From Geminocystis sp. NIES-3708 (GTDB taxonomy: Bacteria; Cyanobacteriota; Cyanobacteriia; Cyanobacteriales; Cyanobacteriaceae): 64,000 nucleotides of DNA. Below are positions 44,063 through 52,507 of this stretch, in pieces. The notes below the pieces were generated by a model. That model had not been told where the DNA came from and made no database searches. It saw nothing but the letters and a program-made list of their open reading frames with translations. Position numbers and translations under genes: made by a program. Numbering within the stretch: the first letter of the stretch is position 1; each line of letters begins with the position of its first letter. Location of the stretch: the NCBI RefSeq assembly GCF_001548095.1, contig NZ_AP014815.1, forward strand, positions 2,417,656-2,481,655, read 5' to 3'.

Positions 44063-45344
44063 CTGAGGGGGCGACAATGAAGGTAAACAGACGATGGCAT
44101 AAGAGATTGAAGCTGGTAATCTGGATAAAAATAAGATGTTTTTAGTTTTTATATTAATTACTATAGAAAAAGATGTTTCAACTTCCCCAATTTTATCAGG
44201 AGTATTTAAAAAAACAGTTTAATTTACCTCAATATTTAACTCTTTGTCTTTTAGTTAATTTACTTCAAAATCTTAAAACTGTTAGGTTAGAAGAAATGGC
44301 AAAACTTTTTCCTTATCCGATTAAATTAAGAAGTAGAATTAAAAAGTTACAAAGATTTTTAAGTCTGAAAAATTGGAAAGTTGAAACCATATGGTTTCCG
44401 ATTTTAAAATCATGGATTATGAACCAATGGGAATCAAACAAAGTAATTTATTTAGTCATGGATAGAACACAGTGGCAAAACATTAATATATTGATGGTAA
44501 GTTTAGTTCATCATCAAGGAGCTATCCCTGTATATTTTATCTGATTAAATAAAAAAGGAAGTAGTAATTTATCAGAACAAAAACAAGTATTAGAAGCAAG
44601 TATTAATTTATTAATTGAATATAAAATAATCGTTTTAGGAGATAGAGAATTTTGCTCTGTGGATTTAGCAAAATGGTTATCAGTAGAGAAACAGGTTTAT
44701 TTATCTCTACGTTTAAAAAAGAGTGAATATGTGGAGTTAGAAACTGATATATGGTTTCGATTGAGTGAATTAGGTTTATCTCCAGGATTCTCCGTATATT
44801 ATCGAGGAATAAAAGTTACAAAAACCAAGGGATTCTCAGGAATTAATTTAGCAGCAAAATGGAAGAAAAACTATAGACATAAATCGAGTAAACAGCCATG
44901 GTTTATTCTCACAAATTTAGAAAGTATGTCGGAAACAATCTCTGCTTATTCCAAAAGAATGGGTATTGAAGAAATGTTTAGAGATTTTAAATTAGGAGGT
45001 TATAACTTAGAAAGTACAAAACTTGAAAATGAACGACTAATTTCTTTAATTATACTGATAACATTATCCTATAGTTATTCAACATTTATAGGAGAAGAAA
45101 TTAAAAGAAAAGGAATAAGTGAATATCTAGTTAGACCCACAGAAAAAAGAAGAAGATATAAAAGATATAGTGATTTTTCTATTGGTTTAAATGGGATAAA
45201 ATGGCTAAGTGAAATCTGCTTTTTTCAAGAACAATTAGATAAGTTAACCTCTTTATTTCCTCAGAAACAGTCCTATTATCGTCAAGGTATGAGGGCTATT
45301 TCCCTTATCCAATCTGCATTCTGAATGTTCTGTCGCCCCCTCAG
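44063..45344 (+). mobile_element. IS4-family insertion sequence, copy 2
   Basis: A 1,282-bp element with the same 14-base ends (CTGAGGGGGCGACA) as copy 1, flanked by the 9-base direct repeat TAAAAAATG (44054-44062 and 45345-45353). The right repeat includes the first base of the neighbouring IS1 end, so this insertion happened after the IS1 insertion. The sequence appears identical to copy 1 throughout, implying a very recent move. Confidence 0.93.
44173..45324 (+). pseudogene. IS4-family transposase with in-frame TGA, copy 2
   Basis: This is the same protein as in copy 1: an open stretch 44173-44544 ends in TGA after GAIPVYFI, and the same frame continues through GDREFCSVDLAKW to 45324. The DD and YREK residues are all present. 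The GTG at 44659 could start a C-terminal product, but that would lack both catalytic Asp residues. Confidence 0.88.
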
Positions 45345-45365
45345 TAAAAAATGGCATTGGTGATT

Positions 45366-45794
45366 TTAGGTATGAAGAAGACTAAAAGTAGGTCTCCCTA
45401 AAGGACGAAAAGGAATTGGTATATCTTTAAATTTGAGATAGTGAATCAATAGTGAAACAGAATACTTTAAAATCTCCATGGATTTTGAATAACATAAAGT
45501 TTTTCGATGTAGTCTAGCAAGATAATGTCTTAATCTCGTATTTTCTCCCTCCACTCTGGTCATGTATGTTTTACAGATGATTTGGTCGCCCTCAGGAATA
45601 AAGTTTCCATAGACTTTCCACCCGTCTGTTACATAAAAATAACAATGCCATTTTTTTACTTGCTCCCACAACGGTCTAAATGTTTTTGCACTTCTATCCC
45701 CTATGACCCATTCCAATATACCCTCGTGAAAATGATCTACCGCTGTCCATCGCCAGATTGGTTTTTTTTGAGCCGACAAAGGTTTGCAATTCAT
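45366..45794 (-). CDS. IS1 transposase, catalytic part (InsB-like)
   Basis: The frame carries the DDE core: PIWRWTAVDHFHEGILEWVI, YVTDGWKVYGNFIP and RVEGENTRLRHYLARLHRKT. It has no good start of its own and overlaps the upstream frame by about 100 bases. The protein is completed only by joining the upstream frame at the A8 tract (minus-strand CAAAAAAAACC near 45763). Confidence 0.88.
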   Translation of the reverse strand: MNCKPLSAQKKPIWRWTAVDHFHEGILEWVIGDRSAKTFRPLWEQVKKWHCYFYVTDGWKVYGNFIPEGDQIICKTYMTRVEGENTRLRHYLARLHRKTLCYSKSMEILKYSVSLLIHYLKFKDIPIPFRPLGRPTFSLLHT

Positions 45795-46098
45795 CTAATT
45801 CTCCAACTTCTGGTCGCGTTTCTGGATGATAGCTCTGTGGCAAAATTTGACCCACTGCTTTAACCCAAGAGATGATCGTTGTATGATGCACCTGTTTAAT
45901 CCTCCCAATAGCTCGAAAACCCATACCATTGACGTACATTTTTAAGCATTCTTTTCTGAGATCATCACTATAACCTTTACCACTGAGTTGTTCTGGAGCT
46001 ATAAATTGTCCGCGACAATGAACACAAATATGATTTTGTTTTCCTTTTTTTATGCCATTTTTATTGATATTCTTGGAGCCACATTCTGGACATTTCAT
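45694..46098 (-). CDS. IS1 transposase, N-terminal part (InsA-like)
   Basis: The 134-codon frame begins MKCPECGSKNINKNGIKKGK, with CxxC zinc-finger pairs (CPEC, CVHC), followed by a helix-turn-helix (GMGFRAIGRIKQVHHTTIIS) and GELDELQTFVGSKK. The DDE part follows in another frame. Losing one A from the A8 run (or a -2/+1 shift) would give SKKPIWRW and a normal full-length IS1 transposase. Slippage on the homopolymer is therefore plausible, as is a simple inactivating insertion. Confidence 0.88.
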   Translation of the reverse strand: MKCPECGSKNINKNGIKKGKQNHICVHCRGQFIAPEQLSGKGYSDDLRKECLKMYVNGMGFRAIGRIKQVHHTTIISWVKAVGQILPQSYHPETRPEVGELDELQTFVGSKKTNLAMDSGRSFSRGYIGMGHRG

Positions 46099-46137
46099 GT
46101 TTTTTTACTTCACTTTTTTCCTCTTTCTATCATACCC

Positions 46138-46377
46138 TCATTCACCAACGCCTAAAAAATAAATATGACGATAAAAAACATAACGATTTTGACGAATAAG
46201 CTCATCCATCAACCTTTGACTGGTGTAACTTCGCACTAGACGAATGTTAATTTTTTCTTTAACTTTGCTATTACCCTTAATGTCAGGAAGACAGAGAGAT
46301 AATAACCCATTAGCTACCCCCACAAATTCATCGGTTAACCATTCTTGATGGTTGTTTTCTAATCTTTCTAAGTCCAT
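46138..46377 (-). pseudogene. MerR-like helix-turn-helix gene truncated by IS1
   Basis: The frame encodes MDLERLENNHQEWLTDEFV, KVKEKINIRLVRSYTSQRLM and NRYVFYRHIYF, then runs into the IS1 end. The NIRLVRSYTSQ.L.DE.....Y.YRH pattern resembles cyanobacterial MerR-like regulators (N.RLVRhYTtqGLLDeP...Y.YRHLLQLL). Removing the IS insertions and one target repeat extends it to RHIYFLQL before a TAG, so the gene was probably already decaying or broke afterwards. The distal part is not found to the left. Confidence 0.6.
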
Positions 46378-46494
46378 ACTATGATAATAATATTGACAAA
46401 TAACAAGAAATGACTTTTTATATTGATAGTAATAAATAACAAAAATTGAAAAAGCACCATCAAATTATCTTTTTCGATGTATGCAAGAAAGTCG

Positions 46495-47694
46495 TTACAT
46501 TAATAAGATTTTTTTTGCCATTTTTAATGATGCACCACTGTCACCAATTCTCTTTTTACCGTTATCAATACACTTAGCTAAAAATTCTTTATCTTTTAAT
46601 ATTTCTATTATCTTAAGTGCCGTTTTCTCATAAATTATGGTTTTATTATCATCATCCTCTATAGTAATTGTACTACTCCCTAATAGTCTCATTTGTGCTT
46701 CAGCAAATCGATACGTAAATTGAGGTCCTTTTCCTGAATTTTGTATTACAGGCTTACCTAAGCCAACAGCCTGTTCTACAGCAGTTCCTGCCATGCCTAA
46801 AACTAAGTTACATTGTAGTAAAATATCTGCAAAAGCATCGTTATAAACCTTCACTAAGACATTTTTACCGTCAATTTCTGTACTAAAAACCCCTGAATTA
46901 TAATCCCAACCAAGATTATCAGCAATAGCTTTTAAGTCATTATTGGTAATATTTGGTACTAATGCACCTCGAAATTGCCAATTTTGATTAGATATTTTTA
47001 CCAAAATTTTACAGACTTCTAAGTGTAAGCTCAAGTTATGTAAGGCTTCAGGTAAACGACTACCGGGTAATAGGGCAATCATCGGTATTTCGGGGTATAA
47101 TTCGAGATTTTTTCCAATGGGTTTTAAAGCATCCATAATAGGATAACCTTCACAAATAGTTTTTTTAAATCCTTGAGTTTGTAAATCATCGGCAGTTAAT
47201 TTATCTTTAGCAAAAATTAATTGACAACGAGAAGATTTTAAGAATATCTTAGTTAAGAAAGGAAGTTTTAATTTTCCTTCATAATAACTAGAATTAGCCA
47301 CTAGAAAACTTACAAAATTGTTATCAGTTAAATAAGCAAAAAATAACGATACAATATCACCAATTGAAATGACTAAATCATAATTATTTTTAAGTTTATT
47401 AATAGTAATAATTTGTTTAATAGTTAAGGATAATAAACCTGAAGATAAATCTTTAATTAAGTTGAGAGGATCCAGATAAAAAATACCACCAGAAGGCATA
47501 GATTCAAGAGGAGCAACAATGTTAATGTTTTTACTAAAATAAGATTTTCCTTCGCCGACAATAGGGAAAGCATCAATAGTTAAATTATTATCAACTGATT
47601 TTAAAGCTTCTCCAATTAAACTACCATTTAAGTCTTCACCATGACCATTACTAATTAATAAAATTGTAGTTATTTTTTTCTTTTTTTTGATCAT
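46495..47694 (-). CDS. Lipid-A-disaccharide synthase-related (LpxB-like) protein
   Basis: The 399-residue GT-B-like protein starts ITTILLISNGHGEDLNGSLI and has IALLPGSRLPEALHNL (the LpxB-type phosphate loop), LVLGMAGTAVEQAVGLGKPVI, and GKGPQFTYRFAEAQMRLLG. It belongs to the cyanobacterial/plant LpxB-related family (TIGR03492), which is distinct from true LpxB. Most cyanobacteria lack classical lipid A, so its product is uncertain. It stands alone, divergent from cax with a ~238-base gap in which I see no gene. It is probably a peripheral inner-membrane enzyme. Confidence 0.85.
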   Translation of the reverse strand: MIKKKKKITTILLISNGHGEDLNGSLIGEALKSVDNNLTIDAFPIVGEGKSYFSKNINIVAPLESMPSGGIFYLDPLNLIKDLSSGLLSLTIKQIITINKLKNNYDLVISIGDIVSLFFAYLTDNNFVSFLVANSSYYEGKLKLPFLTKIFLKSSRCQLIFAKDKLTADDLQTQGFKKTICEGYPIMDALKPIGKNLELYPEIPMIALLPGSRLPEALHNLSLHLEVCKILVKISNQNWQFRGALVPNITNNDLKAIADNLGWDYNSGVFSTEIDGKNVLVKVYNDAFADILLQCNLVLGMAGTAVEQAVGLGKPVIQNSGKGPQFTYRFAEAQMRLLGSSTITIEDDDNKTIIYEKTALKIIEILKDKEFLAKCIDNGKKRIGDSGASLKMAKKILLM

Positions 47695-47932
47695 ATTAAG
47701 TTAATTTTTAAGAGTATAGTTTAGAGATAATTAACTAAATTTTAAAATCTAACAATTAATCAAAGCAGTTTTTAGCTTTTGATGATCTTGGGGTTTTAAT
47801 ATACTAATAAAATAAAAACGTCTGTAACGATAATAGCTGTTTTACCATTATGGGTTAATTAGATTGTATATTTTAAGATCAATTAAAATAAATGTGGCTG
47901 ACACTCAAGTTAACAATCATTGATTTATAAGT

Positions 47933-49027
47933 ATGAATAAAAATCTCATTTTTTCTATTTTATTAGTCTTTATCCCTATTTCCATCACAGGACATTTTTT
48001 GCATTGGAGTGAATCCGTAATATTTTTAACTTCTGCCATGGCTATTATACCTTTAGCCGCATTTATGGGACTTGCCACAGAAGAAATTGCTGTAGTTGTC
48101 GGACCAAATTTGGGTGGTTTAATGAATGCTACATTTGGAAATGCTACAGAATTAATTTTAGCCTTCATCGCCTTAAAAAGTGGATTAGTGCAAGTAGTAA
48201 AAGCCACATTAACAGGCTCAATTATAGGTAATTTACTGTTAGTAATGGGATTTGCTATGTTTTTGGGCGGATTACGCTATAAAGAGCAAAATTTTCAGCC
48301 TACCACCGCTCGTTTGAATGCTTCATCGATGAATTTAGCAGTAATAGCCTTATTATTACCTACGGCAGTAGAATATACCTCCACAGGTATCGCACCCGAA
48401 ACGATACAAACTTTATCCGTTGCCGTTGCTCTTGTTTTAATTAGTGTTTATGTATTAACTTTGTTTTTCTCCATGAAAACTCACTCCTATTTATATGATG
48501 TAGGGGTGGCGGAAAATGAAGAAGAAGACGGGGAAAAACCCTCTCATCAGCCAAATATTTGGTTATGGGTGGGAATTTTGTTAATCGTCACCTTGGGAGT
48601 AGCCGTAGAATCAGAATTATTGGTAGAATCCCTTGAAATAGCAACTAAAGATTTAGGTTTACCTGCTTTATTTACAGGGGTAATTTTCTTGCCGATTATT
48701 GGTAACGCCGCCGAACATGCTACGGCTGTAACTGTGGCAATGAAAGATAAAATGGATTTATCGGTATCTGTCGCATTAGGCTCAAGTTTACAGATAGCTT
48801 TATTTGTTGCACCAGTCTTAGTTATTGCAGGTTGGATAATTGGGCAACCCATGGATTTGAATTTTAATCCTTTTGAATTAGTAGCGGTGGCAGTATCGGT
48901 ATTAATTGCTAATTCTATCAGTTCCGATGGTAATTCTAACTGGTTAGAAGGTGTTTTATTATTGGCTACTTATGTAGTGATTGCCTTAGCCTTTTATTTC
49001 CATCCTGCTATCGAAGGATTAGCTTAG
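47933..49027 (+). CDS. cax: Calcium/proton exchanger (CaCA family)
   Basis: The 364-residue protein has about eleven membrane spans in two homologous halves. Each half carries a Cax alpha-repeat: MNATFGNATELILAFIALK and FLPIIGNAAEHATAVTVAMK, which line the Ca2+ site. An acidic loop between the halves (VAENEEEDGEKPSHQ) is the usual linker. It exports Ca2+ (and possibly other divalent ions) against H+. Length and motifs match cyanobacterial and microbial CAX. It is followed by an M41-like gene on the same strand, separated by a spacer of short AATTAATAATTAATAA-type repeats. Confidence 0.95.
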   Translation: MNKNLIFSILLVFIPISITGHFLHWSESVIFLTSAMAIIPLAAFMGLATEEIAVVVGPNLGGLMNATFGNATELILAFIALKSGLVQVVKATLTGSIIGNLLLVMGFAMFLGGLRYKEQNFQPTTARLNASSMNLAVIALLLPTAVEYTSTGIAPETIQTLSVAVALVLISVYVLTLFFSMKTHSYLYDVGVAENEEEDGEKPSHQPNIWLWVGILLIVTLGVAVESELLVESLEIATKDLGLPALFTGVIFLPIIGNAAEHATAVTVAMKDKMDLSVSVALGSSLQIALFVAPVLVIAGWIIGQPMDLNFNPFELVAVAVSVLIANSISSDGNSNWLEGVLLLATYVVIALAFYFHPAIEGLA

Positions 49028-49139
49028 AAAATCATTAATAATTAATAATTAATAAGTATTTTATAGATGTAATTTTAATGGTAAAGTCTTCATTAAAGAA
49101 TCATTTATTATAATTAAAAATTATTAATTGTTAATTGTT

Positions 49140-49817
49140 ATGCAAGATACTGGTTTAAATATTTTAGCGATCGCTATTTTTTCGATAACATTGTCAGTAT
49201 TATTAGGACCACTTTTTAACTTATCCCCTTTTATCCCTGCAGGAGCAACTTTCATAATTTTAGGATTAATTACCATTGATACTTTATCTTGGAAAAATCA
49301 GGGGGTAAATCTATTATTAAATATATTTGCTTCTCAACAAGAAAAAGAAAGAATTATTTATCATGAAGCTGGACATTTTTTAACAGCTTATTTATACCAA
49401 ATTCCTATTATTGATTATACTTTAAACCCTTGGGAAGCAATCAAAAAGAAAATTTCAGGCTCTGCAGGGGTAATATTTGATAATAATTTTATCACTCAAA
49501 AAAAGGCTCAAGATTTAAAAGAATTTAATCTAATAATTGAGCGTTTTGGAGTTGTGTTAATGGCTGGAATTGCCGCCGAAAAGTTTATCTATAATAACAG
49601 CGAAGGTGGGCAAGAAGATCGACAAAAGTTTCAAGAAATTTATAGTAATTTAACTTTAACTTATTCTAATTTTCAGATTAAACAAAGATTAGCAATTATA
49701 CAGGCAACTTCGATTATTGAAACTAATAAAGAGTCTTATTTAGCCTTAGTAGAAGCTATGAAAAAAAGAAAATCTGTAAAAGAATGTGAAGCCATTATAA
49801 AAACCGTAAATAATTAA
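49140..49817 (+). CDS. M41/FtsH-type protease domain protein without ATPase
   Basis: The 225-residue protein has two N-terminal membrane spans (LAIAIFSITLSVLLGPLF; AGATFIILGLITIDTL) and then the zinc motif His75-Glu-Ala-Gly-His79 in RIIYHEAGHFLTAYL. A later VVLMAGIAAEKFIYNNSEGG, followed by QEDRQKF, resembles the third-ligand region of FtsH. The AAA+ ATPase domain is absent. Stand-alone M41-like proteins of this size occur in cyanobacteria and are called ATP-dependent Zn protease-like, though they cannot use ATP themselves. It may be a membrane peptidase or partner. The ATG at 49140 is preferred to the TTG at 49128. Confidence 0.75.
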   Translation: MQDTGLNILAIAIFSITLSVLLGPLFNLSPFIPAGATFIILGLITIDTLSWKNQGVNLLLNIFASQQEKERIIYHEAGHFLTAYLYQIPIIDYTLNPWEAIKKKISGSAGVIFDNNFITQKKAQDLKEFNLIIERFGVVLMAGIAAEKFIYNNSEGGQEDRQKFQEIYSNLTLTYSNFQIKQRLAIIQATSIIETNKESYLALVEAMKKRKSVKECEAIIKTVNN

Positions 49818-49974
49818 CAATTACAGACAATAGATAATTTTCTAATTCCTAATTATTTATTAAGCTAAAACATATTTAACTAGCATAATTTAATATTCAT
49901 AAAAATTGATGAAATTCTGATTTATTGCCTCTTGCCTACTCTCACAACTCCACTTAGATGCGTCTGAAACTTAT

Positions 49975-50763
49975 TTATAGTTGACTAGAATCTAAACTTT
50001 GTGCTTCTTCAACGCTTACAGGTAAATGTAAGCCACACTCTTGTTTAACACCATGAAAACGAGTATCTCTTTCACTGTTATCATTGGCGGTAAGAGGACG
50101 ACTTGAATGCCAATCACCTACAGAAACATAACCTTGATCGAAATAAGGATGATAAGGTAAATCATATTTAATAAGGTATTGATAAATGTCTTTGGAAGTC
50201 CAAGTTAGTATAGGCAAAATCTTATATTGCTCACCTTGTTGATTAACATAACTGAGTTTTTGGCGAAATGTTGTTTGATTCTGTCTTAAACCTGCTAACC
50301 ACGCTTTGGCTTCTAAGTCTTTTAAAGCCCTTTGCATAGGTTCAACTTTTCTGATACGATCATATAAATTCAGGGAATCTAAATCTTTTTGTTTCCATAA
50401 TTTTCCGTGAATAGCTTCCATTCGAGCAGGAGAAAGATGAGATTGATATACTTTTAAATTGAGATTAAGTCTATCAGTTAGTTCTTGAGCAAAAATATAC
50501 GTTTCTTTCGGTAAATAACCCGTATCCACCCAAATAATAGGAATATTAGGAACAACTTGAGTGACTAAATGCAACATTACTGCCGACTGAATCCCAAAAC
50601 TGGTACTCATAACTAAATGTCTGCCAAATTCATTACTTGCCCATGCTATGATTTCTTCAGCACTGGCGACACTTAAATTATCATTGATAATATCGAGATC
50701 AAAATGAAAGTTAGATAATTGATACACTGGTTTTCGGGATGATTTCTCTGGGTTTGCTTTCAA
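49975..50763 (-). CDS. cysH: Phosphoadenylyl-sulfate reductase (thioredoxin-dependent)
   Basis: The 262-residue protein has the ATP-pyrophosphatase-type loop ([16 protein letters not shown]), [29 protein letters not shown] and the C-terminal ECGLH with the redox-active cysteine. The extra Cys pairs that bind [4Fe-4S] in APS reductases are missing, so PAPS is the likely substrate. It makes sulfite in assimilatory sulfate reduction. It is divergent from the GH13 gene by ~63 bases. The trxA gene 4 kb away encodes a possible electron donor, but the two are not an operon. Confidence 0.95.
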   Translation of the reverse strand: MKANPEKSSRKPVYQLSNFHFDLDIINDNLSVASAEEIIAWASNEFGRHLVMSTSFGIQSAVMLHLVTQVVPNIPIIWVDTGYLPKETYIFAQELTDRLNLNLKVYQSHLSPARMEAIHGKLWKQKDLDSLNLYDRIRKVEPMQRALKDLEAKAWLAGLRQNQTTFRQKLSYVNQQGEQYKILPILTWTSKDIYQYLIKYDLPYHPYFDQGYVSVGDWHSSRPLTANDNSERDTRFHGVKQECGLHLPVSVEEAQSLDSSQL

Positions 50764-50826
50764 TAAATAAATGGCTTTTATGTTTTCCTAATCACAATAT
50801 TATCTTAAATATGTAAAAGAAGCCTA

Positions 50827-52299
50827 ATGATTAATATTCAAACTCCTCAATGGGTAAAAGATGCAGTTTTTTATCAAATATTTCCTGATCGTTTTGCCTA
50901 TAGCCATCCTAAAATAAATTATTCTGGGTATTGGCAATCATCGAATTTAGAATCTTGGGAAGCAAAACCCACTCCTCAAAAATATAAAGGTGGTAATTTT
51001 TGGGGCATCATTAATAAACTCGACTATTTACAAGAGTTAGGAATCAACGCCATCTATTTTACCCCTATTTTTCAATCTACATGTAATCATCGCTATCATA
51101 CTCATGATTATTATCAAGTTGATCCTCTTTTAGGTGGTAATATTGCTTTCAAGGAATTTCTTCAACAAGCTCACAAACGCAATATTAAAGTTGTCTTAGA
51201 TGGTGTTTTCAACCATGTCGGCAGAGGCTTTTTTTATTTTAATGATATTCTTGAAAATGGTCCTCATTCTCCTTGGTTAGATTGGTTTAAAGTTGAAGAC
51301 TGGCCCTTATCTGCTTATGATGGTTCTTATCCTGCTAATTATGCCAGTTGGATTAATAATCGTGCTTTGCCTCAATTTAATCATGATAATCCTCAAGTCA
51401 AAGAATATATCATGCAAGTGGCAGAATACTGGATTCAAGAAGGTATTGATGGTTGGCGTTTAGATGTGCCGAATGAAATCACCACAGCAAGTTTTTGGCA
51501 AGAGTTTCGTCATCGTGTTAAAGGGATTAATCCTGATGCTTATATTGTGGGAGAAATTTGGCTAGATGCCCGTCAATGGTTGGATGGCACTCAATTTGAT
51601 GGGGTGATGAATTATCTTTTTACCGAGTCAACCATGGCTTTTATTGGCGGTGATCGTATTATTAAAGAATATGTTGAGCAACCACCTTATAAACCTTATC
51701 CCCTTTTATCTGCGTCAGAATATCAGCAAAAAATAGAACATCTTTTACAATTATATCCGTGGGAAATTACCCTAACTCAATTAAATTTATTAGCCAGTCA
51801 TGATACCGCTAGACTGTTAACTATCGCTGGAGAGGATATAAATACAGTCAAATTATCGACTTTACTTTTATTAACATTTCCGGGAGCTCCTAGTATTTAT
51901 TATGGAGATGAAGTAGGGTTAGCAGGTGGATTTGATCCTGATTGTCGCCGTAGTTTTCCTGCTAAAGATGATTGGAATTTAGAATTATTAGAATATCACA
52001 AAAAATTAATTAAATTACGTCATCAATATTCAGCTTTACGTACGGGAAATTATCAAGTTTTATTCGCAGAAAAAGATGTTTATATTTTTAGTCGCACTCT
52101 TGAGCAAGAAACAATAATAATTGCTATCAATAGCGGTATAAGTGAATCAAATATCATTATTAAAAATTTTTCTCTATCATTTATATCTATAAAAATTATA
52201 TTCGGTGAAGGAATTTATAATTATCAAAAAAAGGATTCTACTATAGATTTATTTCTGACTATTCCTGCCCGTAACAGCATTATTTTCGCTAATATTTAA
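50827..52299 (+). CDS. Glycoside hydrolase family 13 enzyme (maltodextrin-type)
   Basis: The 490-residue protein has the family 13 barrel motifs in order: INAIYFTPIF, VVLDGVFNHVG, GIDGWRLDVPNE with nucleophile Asp213, AYIVGEIWLD with acid/base Glu243, and LLASHDTARL with Asp326. A C-terminal beta domain closes it. The pattern YHTHDYYQVDPLLGG is typical of neopullulanase or cyclomaltodextrinase-like members, although the N-terminal starch-binding domain of those enzymes is absent. It probably trims alpha-glucans from glycogen turnover in the cytoplasm. It is divergent from cysH. Exact specificity is not visible. Confidence 0.9.
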   Translation: MINIQTPQWVKDAVFYQIFPDRFAYSHPKINYSGYWQSSNLESWEAKPTPQKYKGGNFWGIINKLDYLQELGINAIYFTPIFQSTCNHRYHTHDYYQVDPLLGGNIAFKEFLQQAHKRNIKVVLDGVFNHVGRGFFYFNDILENGPHSPWLDWFKVEDWPLSAYDGSYPANYASWINNRALPQFNHDNPQVKEYIMQVAEYWIQEGIDGWRLDVPNEITTASFWQEFRHRVKGINPDAYIVGEIWLDARQWLDGTQFDGVMNYLFTESTMAFIGGDRIIKEYVEQPPYKPYPLLSASEYQQKIEHLLQLYPWEITLTQLNLLASHDTARLLTIAGEDINTVKLSTLLLLTFPGAPSIYYGDEVGLAGGFDPDCRRSFPAKDDWNLELLEYHKKLIKLRHQYSALRTGNYQVLFAEKDVYIFSRTLEQETIIIAINSGISESNIIIKNFSLSFISIKIIFGEGIYNYQKKDSTIDLFLTIPARNSIIFANI

Positions 52300-52507
52300 G
52301 ATTAATTTAGGGTTTAAGAACTGAAATTAATTATTCTCAATTTTACGGATTATTTATTGCTTTTTTCCTAATAATTTTATTCTTTACCCAGAATATTCCC
52401 TTTTGTCAAACTTTCAAAAAAAATAGTGATTTCGTAACAAACAGAATCAAAAGCTATTCATGGTTTAGGATACAATTCAAAGAATATTTATATTTATATT
52501 CTCAAAA

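Larger units (their letters stand above)
45353..46152 (-). mobile_element. IS1-family insertion sequence
   Basis: An 800-bp element with inverted ends (GGCATTGGTGA and GGCGTTGGTGA, followed by a shared GGTATGA a few bases in) and an 8-base direct repeat TAAAAAAT on both sides (45345-45352 and 46153-46160). It contains two overlapping frames of an IS1 transposase. Joining the flanks across the repeat restores the frame of the MerR-like fragment at 46138-46377, so it inserted into that gene. Confidence 0.9.
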
